Source of the DNA: Bradyrhizobium sp. BTAi1
Lineage (GTDB): Bacteria > Pseudomonadota > Alphaproteobacteria > Rhizobiales > Xanthobacteraceae
Assembly (NCBI RefSeq): GCF_000015165.1
Contig: NC_009485.1
Coordinates: 7,459,501 to 7,523,500, forward strand
DNA length: 64,000 bases
Direction: 5' to 3'
Shown here: positions 17,457-25,592 of the stretch, piece by piece
How positions within the stretch are numbered: the first letter of the stretch is position 1
Layout: every line of letters starts with the position of its first letter
The notes under the pieces: model-generated
What the model was told of the DNA's origin: nothing
Databases searched by the model: none
The model's input: only the letters and a program-made list of their open reading frames with translations
Made by a program: the position numbers and the translations under genes

Positions 17457-19241
17457 CTACGCCGCTGTTAGCAGTTCGCCAACCTCTCCCATGTTGGCGA
17501 CGTTCTCGCCAAGTAGCAGCGTTGCGATCGCATCATCCGCCTTGTTTTCCGTAAGCCGGAATGGATCGGACGGCATCAGCCGATGATCGACCACGAGCCT
17601 GGCCAGCAGCAGGCGCCGCGCGTCGCCGCGCAGCGCGTGGATGCGCGCGCTTTCCCAGGTAAGAGAAACGGCGCTGGCGACGTGATACAGCAGGCTGGTG
17701 GCGCGTCGCGCCTCGGCTTCGTTGTCGGCGCGGCCAGCGACCTCGCGCGCAAAGCCGACGGCGCGATCGACGAGGCGATGCAGCTGATCGCGCCAGGCCT
17801 GCGGAACGGCATTGCTGTCGTCGAGCCGCGCATGCAGATCGGCTGCGAGCGCGGCGTCCGCGCCATGGCGGCCGACCGCGCGCTTGAGCGCATCGAGCGC
17901 GACGATGTTGCCAGTGCCTTCCCAGATCGAGCCGAGATGCGCGTCGCGCAGCAGCCGCGCGGTGACGAACTCCTCGACATAGCCGATGCCGCCGCGCATC
18001 TCCAACGCATCGCCGCAGACCTTGCGGGCATCCCGCGTCGCCCGGAACTTCAAGGTCGGCGTCAGGATGCGCAGCAGCGCTGCCGCATCCTGGCTGCCGG
18101 CCTCGGCCCGATCGAGCGCGTCGGCGGTGAGAAAACTCATCGACAGCGCCTGCTCGGTGGCGAGCAGGATCTTCATCAGCTGGCGGCGTCCGAGCGGCAG
18201 GTCGACGATGCGCTGGCCAAACACCACGCGGTTGCGCGCCACCGTGATCGCATCGTGCCAGGCGCGACGCATCAGCGCGGTCGATTTGACGCCGTTGGAA
18301 AGGCGCGACGAATTGACCATCTCGGCCATCTGCACGAAGCCGCGATCGAGCCGGCCGACCGCATAAGCGATTGCGCCTTCGAGCTTGATCTCGCCCGAGG
18401 CCATCGAGCGGGTGCCGAGCTTGTCCTTCAGGCGGACGATCCGATACCGGTTCTGGCTGCCGTCATCGAGGAAGCGCGGCATCAGGAACAGTCCGACGCC
18501 GCGCGTGCCGCTGTCGGCACCTTGCGGGCGCGCCAGGAGCATCACCACCTTCGCGTCGGCATTCGAGCAGAACCATTTCTCACCATGCAGGCGCCAATGA
18601 TCGCCCTCCGGCACCGCGACCGTCGTCAAGGTGCCGACGTCGGAGCCGCCCTCCTTCTCGGTCATGAACTGGCCGCCCTGGGTCAGCTTCCGCATATCGG
18701 TCTGCGTCAGGCCGTCGAGATATCTCGCCTTGAGCCCATCGCTGCCGAAGCTCGCCAGCAGCTTGGCGCAGCCATCGGTGACATTGATCGGACATCCCAG
18801 CCCGAACTCCGCCTGGTTGAACAGGAAGGTGAAGGCGTGCTTGGCGACGACAGGATATTTGTCGGGCCAGCCGAGAATGCCCTTGCGGATCGACATCGCG
18901 TGAATGCCGAACTCGCCGAAGGCGGCGCGCTCCAGTTCGCGATAAGCGGGGTGATACTCGATCCACTGCATGTCGCGGCCGAACCGGTCGCGCTGATGCA
19001 GCACTGGCCCGTGGCGGTCGGCGAGCCGGGCGCACTCGTCCAGATAGCCGCCGGCCAGTTCACCGAGCCGGTCGAGATGCGGCGTGAGGTGACGGAACAG
19101 AGTGTCAGGCAGATGGATGCGCAGGAGGTCCGAGAGCGCTGGATCGGCGCGATAAAAGTTCAGCCCGGTGGTATCCGGCGCCAGCAGCGCCGGCCTGGCG
19201 CCGCCGGTCATGACGTCCTCGCGCTTCAGGAACTGATGCAT
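17457..19241 (-). CDS. AidB-like acyl-CoA dehydrogenase
   Basis: 594 residues, longer than beta-oxidation ACADs (about 380) and equal to the AidB class. Motifs are TEKEGGSDVGTLTT (flavin/substrate loop), FCSNADAKVVMLLARP, MRGGIGYVEEFVTARLLRDA and GSIWEGTGNIVALDALKRA, the last being typical of AidB. The extra C-terminal helical domain (after about residue 450) binds DNA in E. coli AidB. AidB is linked to alkylation damage, though its reaction is unclear. No Ada or AlkB gene is nearby, so a plain dehydrogenase role remains possible. It is divergent from the GST gene at 19347. Confidence 0.87.
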   Translation of the reverse strand: MHQFLKREDVMTGGARPALLAPDTTGLNFYRADPALSDLLRIHLPDTLFRHLTPHLDRLGELAGGYLDECARLADRHGPVLHQRDRFGRDMQWIEYHPAYRELERAAFGEFGIHAMSIRKGILGWPDKYPVVAKHAFTFLFNQAEFGLGCPINVTDGCAKLLASFGSDGLKARYLDGLTQTDMRKLTQGGQFMTEKEGGSDVGTLTTVAVPEGDHWRLHGEKWFCSNADAKVVMLLARPQGADSGTRGVGLFLMPRFLDDGSQNRYRIVRLKDKLGTRSMASGEIKLEGAIAYAVGRLDRGFVQMAEMVNSSRLSNGVKSTALMRRAWHDAITVARNRVVFGQRIVDLPLGRRQLMKILLATEQALSMSFLTADALDRAEAGSQDAAALLRILTPTLKFRATRDARKVCGDALEMRGGIGYVEEFVTARLLRDAHLGSIWEGTGNIVALDALKRAVGRHGADAALAADLHARLDDSNAVPQAWRDQLHRLVDRAVGFAREVAGRADNEAEARRATSLLYHVASAVSLTWESARIHALRGDARRLLLARLVVDHRLMPSDPFRLTENKADDAIATLLLGENVANMGEVGELLTAA

Positions 19242-19346
19242 GGTTAAGCCCTCGTTCGTTGCTCAAGTCTCTGATGGACTCTTCGACAGGTTGCATCTGA
19301 TCGGGTACACCACGTCCCATGCTCGAACGCGCGAGGGAGCAGATCC

Positions 19347-20366
19347 ATGACCAATCAACCGACCGAGGTTTATCGCATCTTCGGGGCGGAGATGTCGCCC
19401 TATTCGGTCAAGGTGCGATCGTATCTGCGTTACAAGGGCATTCCGCATCATTGGATATTGCGCAACGCGGAAAGCGAAGCGGAGTATGCGCGGCACGCCA
19501 AGCTGCCGATCATTCCGCTGGTGGTCTCACCGGACGAGCAGCCGATGCAGGATTCCACGCCGATCATCGACGCGCTCGAGCTCGATTTTCAGGAACCGTC
19601 GATCCATCCCGGCGACGTGCTGACGAGCTTCATCTCCGCGCTCATCGAGGAATTCGGCGACGAGTGGGGCAACAAATGGATGTTCCACTATCGCTGGGCG
19701 CGCGATGTCGATCAGCGGGCCTCCGCCGGGCGCATCGCCCGCATGGTCACGCCGAAAGCCGATGAGGCCAGCTTTGCAAAGGTCGCCGAGAAGATCCGCG
19801 CCCGGATGGTGGAGCGCCTGTGGTATGTCGGATCGAACGAGGTCAACGCGCCGCAGATCGAGCGCGGGTTCGTCGAGATGCTCGGTCTCCTGGAGCGGCA
19901 TCTGGCGGTCCGGCCCTATTTGTTCGGCGGGCGGCCAGCCTATGGCGATTTCGGTCTGTGGGGCCAGTTCTACGAGCTGTGGACCGATCCGACCGCCGGC
20001 GCGCTGATCGAGGGCAACGCGCCCCACGTGCTGGCCTGGATTCATCGCATGCTGTGGCCGCGCGCCGAAGGCGATTTCGAGCTATGGCCCGAATTGTCGC
20101 TGACCCTGATGCCGATCCTGACGCGACAGGTCGGCGCGCTGTTCATGCCATGGACGCTCGCCAATGAGCAGGCTTTGGCTGACAATCGCGACTTGTTCAC
20201 CGTCCAGCTCGACGGCGCCCTTTGGACGCAGAAGCCTCAGAAATATCATGCGCGGTCGCTGGCGATGCTGCGCGGCAAATACGCCTTCCTGCATGACCGC
20301 AGCCGGCTCGACGTGGTGCTGGAGGAGATCGGCTGCCTGGCGGGATTGCAGCCGCGTCCGGCCTGA
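19347..20366 (+). CDS. Glutathione S-transferase family protein
   Basis: 339 residues. The N-terminal thioredoxin-like domain reads VYRIFGAEMSPYSVKVRSYLRYKGIPH, and QDSTPIIDALE marks the glutathione gamma-Glu binding site. A helical C-terminal domain follows (LFGGRPAYGDFGLWGQFYEL). It is longer than usual GSTs (about 210) because of an extended C-terminal helical part. GAGGGAGCAG precedes the ATG. The glutathione-dependent activity and substrate are not known. It is head-to-head with the AidB-like gene about 105 bp away, so the two could share regulation. Confidence 0.85.
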   Translation: MTNQPTEVYRIFGAEMSPYSVKVRSYLRYKGIPHHWILRNAESEAEYARHAKLPIIPLVVSPDEQPMQDSTPIIDALELDFQEPSIHPGDVLTSFISALIEEFGDEWGNKWMFHYRWARDVDQRASAGRIARMVTPKADEASFAKVAEKIRARMVERLWYVGSNEVNAPQIERGFVEMLGLLERHLAVRPYLFGGRPAYGDFGLWGQFYELWTDPTAGALIEGNAPHVLAWIHRMLWPRAEGDFELWPELSLTLMPILTRQVGALFMPWTLANEQALADNRDLFTVQLDGALWTQKPQKYHARSLAMLRGKYAFLHDRSRLDVVLEEIGCLAGLQPRPA

Positions 20367-20486
20367 CCTCCGGCAGAATTGTGGGGATGAACGGTAGGAA
20401 GATGACACCGGCTGCACTAGCTTGAGCGGGCGCATCGCCAGGATTTCGGCCAGGAGTCTGGCCAGGACTTTGCCGAGGACAAGCTG

Positions 20487-21188
20487 ATGGACATCCCTGC
20501 CTACAAGATCGCCCTGATCGTCGGTGCCGGCGAGGGGCTCTCCGCCTCATTGGCCCGGCTGTTCGCGCGCGAGAAGATCCGCGTGGCGCTGGCCGCGCGC
20601 AAGATCGAGAAGCTCGGCGCGCTCTGCAGCGAGACCGGCGCCCGCGCCTATCCGTGCGACGCCACCAATCCGGATGAGGTGGAACGGCTGTTCGGCCTCG
20701 TCGAGCGCGAGATCGGCCCACCTGATCTCGTGGTCTACAATGCCAGCGCCCGGGCGCGCGGCGCGCTGGTCGATCTCGTGCCGGCCGACGTGCAGAACGC
20801 CATCGCCGTGAGCGCGTTCGGCGGCTTCCTGGTGGCGCAGCAGGCGGCGCAACGCATGCTGCCGAACAAGCATGGCGCCATCCTGTTTACCGGCGCCTCG
20901 GCGAGCGTGAAGGGCTATGCGCAATCGGCGCCGTTCGCGATGGGCAAGTTCGCTTTGCGCGGCCTCGCCCAGAGCATGGCGCGCGAGCTGTCGCCGCAGG
21001 GCATTCATGTCGCGCATTTCGTCATCGATGGCGGCATCAAGAGCGCGGAGCGTCAGGAGCCCGCGGAGCGCCCGGACTCCATGCTTGATCCCGACGCCAT
21101 TGCGGCGAGCTATTGGAGCGTGCTGCAGCAGTCGCGCAGCGCCTGGACTTGGGAGATGGAACTGCGTCCCTGGGTGGAGACATTCTGA
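20487..21188 (+). CDS. SDR family protein with Tyr-to-Phe active-site change
   Basis: 233 residues with the Rossmann pattern VGAGEGLSASLARLF (12-26), CDAT (57-60), and NAS at 85-87 in place of NAG. The usual YxxxK reads FAMGK: Phe150 stands where the catalytic Tyr should be, while Lys154 and nearby serines (138, 140) are kept. It may bind NAD(P) without classical dehydrogenase chemistry or use another residue. The C-terminal segment SRSAWTWEMELRPW is typical of this subfamily, which I recall as a set of proteobacterial SDRs of unknown role. GAGGAC lies before the ATG. It is transcribed in the same direction as the GST gene. Confidence 0.85.
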   Translation: MDIPAYKIALIVGAGEGLSASLARLFAREKIRVALAARKIEKLGALCSETGARAYPCDATNPDEVERLFGLVEREIGPPDLVVYNASARARGALVDLVPADVQNAIAVSAFGGFLVAQQAAQRMLPNKHGAILFTGASASVKGYAQSAPFAMGKFALRGLAQSMARELSPQGIHVAHFVIDGGIKSAERQEPAERPDSMLDPDAIAASYWSVLQQSRSAWTWEMELRPWVETF

Positions 21189-21237
21189 GAACCGACGTCG
21201 CTTAAGGCCGTAGCTGGTCGAGCACCGACCTCTCACC

Positions 21238-21320
21238 CCGTTATTGCGAGCGCAAGCGAAGCAATCCAGGGCCGAGCAAGGACTCTGGATTGCTTCGCTT
21301 GCGCTCGCAATGACGGGGAT
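21238..21320. repeat. Inverted-repeat element (ATTGCGAGCGCAAGCGAAGC family)
   Basis: TTATTGCGAGCGCAAGCGAA and TTCGCTTGCGCTCGCAATGA form a near-perfect long stem with CAATCCAG/CTGGATTG continuing it. One of the most complete hairpins of its class here. Confidence 0.75.
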
Positions 21321-21341
21321 AGATGATCGCCTCATAACAAC

Positions 21342-21446
21342 TGTCATCGCCCGGCTTGACCGGGCGATCCAGCAACCGCAGCTCACAGCGAGGAACACCG
21401 GGCGGCCGCCGCCTGCTGGATGCTTCGGCTGCGCGGGGAATGACGC
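21342..21446. repeat. Inverted-repeat element (GTCATCGCCCGG family)
   Basis: GTCATCGCCCGGCTTGACCGG and CGATCCAGCA on the left; TGCTGGATG and GCGCGGGGAATGACG on the right. It lies just outside the stop codon of the GNAT gene (21450). Confidence 0.55.
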
Positions 21447-21449
21447 CCC

Positions 21450-22070
21450 TCATGTGATGACATGCGTTGTGTCGCGCGGCTCGTGACCGACCATTTGCAG
21501 GCCAGAGCTTGACGACTGCGCGACGAGTCCCGTCAGCACCTTCTCGAACCGCACCAAGGTCCAGTCATCCGGATGCGGCTGGATCGCGAAACCGGCCTTG
21601 CGGGCCAGCGCAATCATGACGTCATTGGTGCGCAGCGCGTCGCCCGACAGCACGACGCCGCCGAGGGTGAGCGCGCGCTGTTCGAGATGCGCGATCAGCG
21701 CCGGGCCGATGCCGTGGCCATGCCAGCGGTCCTGCACCGACAGGCCGAACTCGACGCGACCGCTGGCGCGATCGAGCGCATAGCGCGCCTCGGCGACGAC
21801 ACTCTCAACGCCATCCTGCGCCATGATCGCCACCAGGCTGTAACGGTCGTTGCGGCCGAGCGCGACGAAGTCATCGAGCACCGCCTTGGGCAACTCGCTC
21901 AGCGCGCCGAGGAAGCGCTTGTGGCGCGAGCGCGGGCTGAGGCGGCGGACATAGGCCTGCAACAGTTCGGCATCATCCGGCGTCACGAAGCGCAAGTGCA
22001 CCGCCTCGCCGCGCCGTGTCAGGATGACGTCGGCCACAGCGGCGTGGTCGACAATGGCTGATCTCGGCAT
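21450..22070 (-). CDS. GNAT family N-acetyltransferase
   Basis: 206 residues. The GNAT fold is seen in VHLRFVTPDDAELLQAYVRRLS, ARYALDRASGRVEFGLSVQDRWHGHGIGPALIAHLEQRA (acetyl-CoA pyrophosphate loop) and ALARKAGFAIQPHPDD. It resembles the GNAT domain of protein lysine acetyltransferases of the Pat type but stands alone, without the acyl-CoA-synthetase-like domain. It transfers an acetyl group from acetyl-CoA to an unknown amine. GCGAGGAGCCCGCG precedes the start. Confidence 0.85.
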   Translation of the reverse strand: MPRSAIVDHAAVADVILTRRGEAVHLRFVTPDDAELLQAYVRRLSPRSRHKRFLGALSELPKAVLDDFVALGRNDRYSLVAIMAQDGVESVVAEARYALDRASGRVEFGLSVQDRWHGHGIGPALIAHLEQRALTLGGVVLSGDALRTNDVMIALARKAGFAIQPHPDDWTLVRFEKVLTGLVAQSSSSGLQMVGHEPRDTTHVIT

Positions 22071-22142
22071 CGCGGGCTCCTCGCGGCGGGTTGCCGGCGC
22101 CGTCCTTCGCGGAGCAGCGCCGGCGGCGGGACGAGTGAGGGG

Positions 22143-22346
22143 TCACGCCCGCCAGAACGGCTTGTCGATCTCCGCGGCGATGTCGCTGCGGGACAAACCG
22201 AGATCGTGCAGGTCACGCTCCGACCAGAGCGACAGTTCGTGCCGCGTGCGGTAGCGGAAGCGCCAGGCCGCGAGCAGCTCGGCCACCCCGGACCACAGGC
22301 CGCGGGTATGATTTTTCGTCATCAGAGAGGAGACGTAAATGGACAT
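22143..22346 (-). CDS. DUF1127 (YjiS-like) small protein
   Basis: 67 residues from MSIYVSSLMTKNHTRG, preceded by AGGAGG with proper spacing, so longer frame starts are rejected. The C-terminal part WRFRYRTRHELSLWSERDLHDLGLSRSDI is the DUF1127 motif: an Arg-rich helix followed by (L)DLGLSRxDI. Small DUF1127 proteins influence RNA turnover and phosphate or carbon metabolism in Agrobacterium and Rhodobacter. Its role here is unknown. It is divergent from the LysR gene with about 115 bp between them. Confidence 0.88.
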   Translation of the reverse strand: MSIYVSSLMTKNHTRGLWSGVAELLAAWRFRYRTRHELSLWSERDLHDLGLSRSDIAAEIDKPFWRA

Positions 22347-22461
22347 GGAAGCCTCCTGGAAATACAATGAAGCTGCAATATCGACCGCAAAATGATCATT
22401 CACAAACGACATTTGATACCGTTTCGGATGAATTAACATCATGAATGAGGAGGCATGGAGG

Positions 22462-23382
22462 ATGCCGCGGCTACCCTCTCTGAACGGATTGCGGGCGTTC
22501 GAGGCCGCGGCGCGGCATCTCAGCTTCACCCGCGCCGCTTCCGAATTGAACGTGACGCAGACCGCGATCAGCCACCAGATCAAGCGGTTGGAGGACGAAC
22601 TCGGCATTCGGCTGTTCGTGCGGCAGAACCGCAGCCTCGCGCTGACGCCGCAGGCCCGCGATTATCTGCCGCTGGTGCGCGCCGCCTTCGACGATCTCAG
22701 GCTGGCGACCGAGCGGCTGGTGCGCAAGGACAATGGAAAGGTGCTGACGGTCTCCACCATCGCCTCGCTGGCGGCCAAATGGCTGCTGCCACGGCTGATC
22801 GCGTTCCAGGAGGCTCATCCCGGTATCGACGTGCGCATCACGACGTCCACCAGCCTGGTCGATTTCCGCACGGACGATGTCGACGCCGCGATCCGCTACG
22901 GCCGCGGCCATTGGCCTGGCGCCCGCGCCGAATGGCTGATGGCCGACGAACTGTTTCCGGTCTGCAGCCCGGCCCTGCTGCAGGGCGACAAGCCGCTGCG
23001 CTGCCCGGAGGACCTTGCCCACCATACGTTGCTGCAAGCGAGCGGCGGCTATGACGACGACTGGCGGTTGTGGCTGACGGCAGCGGGCCTGCCGGTAGAA
23101 ATCTCGCGGCAGAGCAGCCTCAGCTTCGATCTGCTGTTCATGACCGTTCAGGCCGCGATTGACGGGCTCGGCGTCGCCATCGGCCGCACCGCCTATGTCC
23201 AGGACGACATCGCCAAAGGCCGCCTCGTCGTCCCGTTCAAAATGGCGCTGCCGAGCGACGCCGGGTTCTATCTGGTGACGCCGGAGGGCCGCACCGACGC
23301 GCCGAAGCTCACGGCCTTCCGGCAATGGCTCAAGAGTGCAGCGCAGCAAACCCGTGAAGCCCGAAATCCTGTTCAGCGTTAG
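22462..23382 (+). CDS. LysR-type regulator, GcvA-like
   Basis: 306 residues from MPRLPSLNGLRAFEAAARHL. The winged-helix region follows at once: LSFTRAASELNVTQTAISHQIKRLEDELG. This ATG was chosen over 22441 because GAGGAGG lies 8 bp in front of it and GcvA-like proteins start in this way. The C-terminal substrate-binding fold reads TSTSLVDFRTDDVDAAIRYGRG. The inducer is unknown. It is divergent from the DUF1127 gene and upstream of the MFS carrier (same strand, 120 bp), so either could be a target. Confidence 0.9.
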   Translation: MPRLPSLNGLRAFEAAARHLSFTRAASELNVTQTAISHQIKRLEDELGIRLFVRQNRSLALTPQARDYLPLVRAAFDDLRLATERLVRKDNGKVLTVSTIASLAAKWLLPRLIAFQEAHPGIDVRITTSTSLVDFRTDDVDAAIRYGRGHWPGARAEWLMADELFPVCSPALLQGDKPLRCPEDLAHHTLLQASGGYDDDWRLWLTAAGLPVEISRQSSLSFDLLFMTVQAAIDGLGVAIGRTAYVQDDIAKGRLVVPFKMALPSDAGFYLVTPEGRTDAPKLTAFRQWLKSAAQQTREARNPVQR

Positions 23383-23502
23383 GCATTTGTCCGCAAACCT
23401 ATTGGCCGACAGGATGTCGCATGGCAAATTGCCGCACCATTTCCCGACGGCCGGCGCAGAAATTCTTCCGCACGAGCCATGCGACGGTAGGAGTTTCTTC
23501 GC

Positions 23503-24816
23503 GTGTCACAGCCCTCTGCCTCCCAGGCGCCCACCATCAATTCGCGGATCGGCGCAATCCTGCGCGCCACCAGCGGCAATTTCCTCGAGCAGTTCGACTT
23601 CTTCCTGTTCGGTTTCTACGCGGCGGCGATCGGCAAGGCGTTCTTCCCCTCGACCGACGAGACGGCCTCGCTCCTGAACACGTTCGGCGTGTTCTGGCTC
23701 GGCGCCCTGATGCGCCCGGTCGGCGCCATCGTACTCGGCGCCTATATCGACAAGATCGGCCGCCGCCAGGGCCTGATCGTGACGCTCGGCATCATGGCGG
23801 CCGGCACCGTCGTCATCGCCTTCTGCCCGTCCTATGAGACCATCGGCATCGCCGCACCGGTGATCGTGCTGCTGGGCCGCCTGTTGCAGGGCTTCTCCGC
23901 GGGCGTCGAACTCGGCGGTGTCTCGGTCTATCTGTCGGAGATCGCCACGCCCGGCAATCGCGGCTTCTACACCTCGTTCCAATCCTCGAGCCAGCAGGTC
24001 GCGATCTTCGTCGCCTCCATCCTCGGCTATCTGCTGAGCGAGGCCATGCCGGCCGCTACCGTGACCGCCTGGGGCTGGCGCATCCCGTTCTTCGTCGGCT
24101 GCCTCATCATCCCGCTGATCTTCTTCCTGCGCCGCACGCTGGAGGAGACGCCAGCCTTCCTGGCCATGAAGAAGCATCCCACGGCCCGCGAAGTGTTCGC
24201 CTCGGCGCTCGCCAATTGGCGCATCGTGCTGCTCGGCATGATGATCGCGATCCTGACCACGACGACGTTCTACTTCGTCACCGTCTACACCCCGACATTC
24301 GGCAAGACCGTGCTGAAGCTGTCGTCGGCGGACGCGCTGCTGGTGACGCTGCTGGTCGCGGTGACCAACTTCATCTGGAACCCGGTCGGCGGCGCGCTGT
24401 CCGACCGTATCGGCCGCAAGCCGGTGCTGATCACGATCGCGACGCTGGCGCTGCTGACCGCCTATCCGGCGTTGAGCTGGCTGGTATCGGCGCCGAGCTT
24501 CGGCAAGATGCTGGCGGTCGAGATGATGTTCTCGTTCTATTTCGGCATGTACAGCGGCACCATGCTGGGCGCGCTGGTCGAGATCGTGCCGGCGCATGTC
24601 CGCACCACCTGCTTCTCGCTGGCCTTCGCGCTCGCCGCGGCGCTGTTCGGCACCTTCACGCCGTTCGCCGCAACCTGGCTGATCGAGAAAACCGGCGACA
24701 AGGCCTCGCCCGGCTTCTGGCTGATGTTCGCGGCCGTGCTCGGCATCATCGCCGCCCTGACCGTCTATCGCGGCGGCAAGCAGGCCGTGGCGACGCGCGA
24801 GCCGGCGACGGCCTGA
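23503..24816 (+). CDS. MFS transporter, metabolite:H+ symporter type
   Basis: 437 residues with 12 predicted membrane helices. The MFS signature is LGAYIDKIGRRQGL in loop 2-3 and is repeated as LSDRIGRKPVLI in the second half. SGNFLEQFDFFLFGFYAAAIGKAFFP at the N-terminus is typical of the citrate/tricarballylate and alpha-ketoglutarate symporter (MHS) group. It would import an organic acid with protons at the inner membrane. The start is GTG (23503) with GGTAGGAG before it. The LysR gene lies upstream, and a perfect rho-independent terminator closes the unit. Confidence 0.9.
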   Translation: MSQPSASQAPTINSRIGAILRATSGNFLEQFDFFLFGFYAAAIGKAFFPSTDETASLLNTFGVFWLGALMRPVGAIVLGAYIDKIGRRQGLIVTLGIMAAGTVVIAFCPSYETIGIAAPVIVLLGRLLQGFSAGVELGGVSVYLSEIATPGNRGFYTSFQSSSQQVAIFVASILGYLLSEAMPAATVTAWGWRIPFFVGCLIIPLIFFLRRTLEETPAFLAMKKHPTAREVFASALANWRIVLLGMMIAILTTTTFYFVTVYTPTFGKTVLKLSSADALLVTLLVAVTNFIWNPVGGALSDRIGRKPVLITIATLALLTAYPALSWLVSAPSFGKMLAVEMMFSFYFGMYSGTMLGALVEIVPAHVRTTCFSLAFALAAALFGTFTPFAATWLIEKTGDKASPGFWLMFAAVLGIIAALTVYRGGKQAVATREPATA

Positions 24817-24837
24817 ACCTGGTTGCCTGTTTTCATC

Positions 24838-24871
24838 GCGGGCGGCATCATCGGATGCCGCCCGCTTTTTT
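24838..24871 (+). terminator. Rho-independent terminator
   Basis: 12-bp perfect stem GCGGGCGGCATC / GATGCCGCCCGC with loop ATCG followed directly by TTTTTT. It ends the MFS transcript and lies 30 bp before the CinA-like gene. Confidence 0.93.
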
Positions 24872-24900
24872 GTGCGGCCGGAGCGGAAATGAGGTCTGTC

Positions 24901-25383
24901 ATGGATGAGCTGATCGCCATCGCCGAGCAGATTGCGCAGCGCCTCGTCGCGCGCAAGCAGACCATTGCGGTTGCGGAATCGTCGGCGGGCGGGCTGATCG
25001 CGGCGGCGCTGCTCGCGGTGCCCGGCGCCTCCGCCTATTTCCTCGGCGGCGCCGTGGTCTACACCCGCGATGCGCGGCGCGTGCTGATGGACATTCCGGA
25101 CGAGGCGATGAAGGGCATCCGCTCCGCCTCCGAGCCCTATGCGGAGCTGCTGGCGCGGCAGATCAAGACGCGCTTTGCGACCGATTGGGGATTGTCGGAG
25201 ACCGGCGCGGCCGGCCCGACCGGCAACCGCTATGGCGACGCCGCTGGCCATGCCTGCTGCGCGGTGGCCGGCCCCGCGACCGCCGTGGTCACGTTGGAAA
25301 GCGGCCGCAGCGACCGCTTCGCCAACATGCAGCTATTCGCGAGGAGCGCGCTGGAGCTGCTGCTGACGAAGCTTGATCAGTAG
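24901..25383 (+). CDS. CinA C-terminal-like (PncC family) protein
   Basis: 160 residues from MDELIAIAEQIAQRL; an in-frame ATG at 24889 is an alternative. The pattern TIAVAESSAGGLIAAALLAVPGASAYFLGGAVVYT matches the NMN amidohydrolase domain of CinA/PncC, which recycles pyridine nucleotides by turning NMN into nicotinate mononucleotide. The family lysine after the conserved Tyr appears as Arg (YTRDARRVL), and GLSETGAAGPTGNRYGD matches the later conserved loop. The Lys change makes the enzymatic claim uncertain. There is no MoCF-like N-terminal domain, so this is a stand-alone form. Confidence 0.82.
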   Translation: MDELIAIAEQIAQRLVARKQTIAVAESSAGGLIAAALLAVPGASAYFLGGAVVYTRDARRVLMDIPDEAMKGIRSASEPYAELLARQIKTRFATDWGLSETGAAGPTGNRYGDAAGHACCAVAGPATAVVTLESGRSDRFANMQLFARSALELLLTKLDQ

Positions 25384-25392
25384 GCCGTTCGG

Positions 25393-25548
25393 TGTCGTCC
25401 CGGGCAAGCCCGATGACGCGAAGCGTCGGTGGACGCCGATCCGGGACCCATCCCGCGTGATCTCACTTGGGGCAGGCTGCGCGTTGGTCTCTTGCGCAAG
25501 CCAAAGTCCGCCGGGGGGCTATGGATCCCTGCCTGCGCGGGGATGACG
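25393..25548. repeat. Mosaic inverted-repeat region
   Basis: GTCGTCCCGGGCAAGCCCG, then GACGCGAAGCGTC and CCGATCCGGGACCCATCCCGC, and later ATGGATCCCTGCCTGCGCGGGGATGACG. It seems to be two partial elements side by side between convergent genes. Confidence 0.5.
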
Positions 25549-25592
25549 CGGAGTTTGGCGCGGGGCCTCTGGCCCTCGCGAACAAAGAGCCC

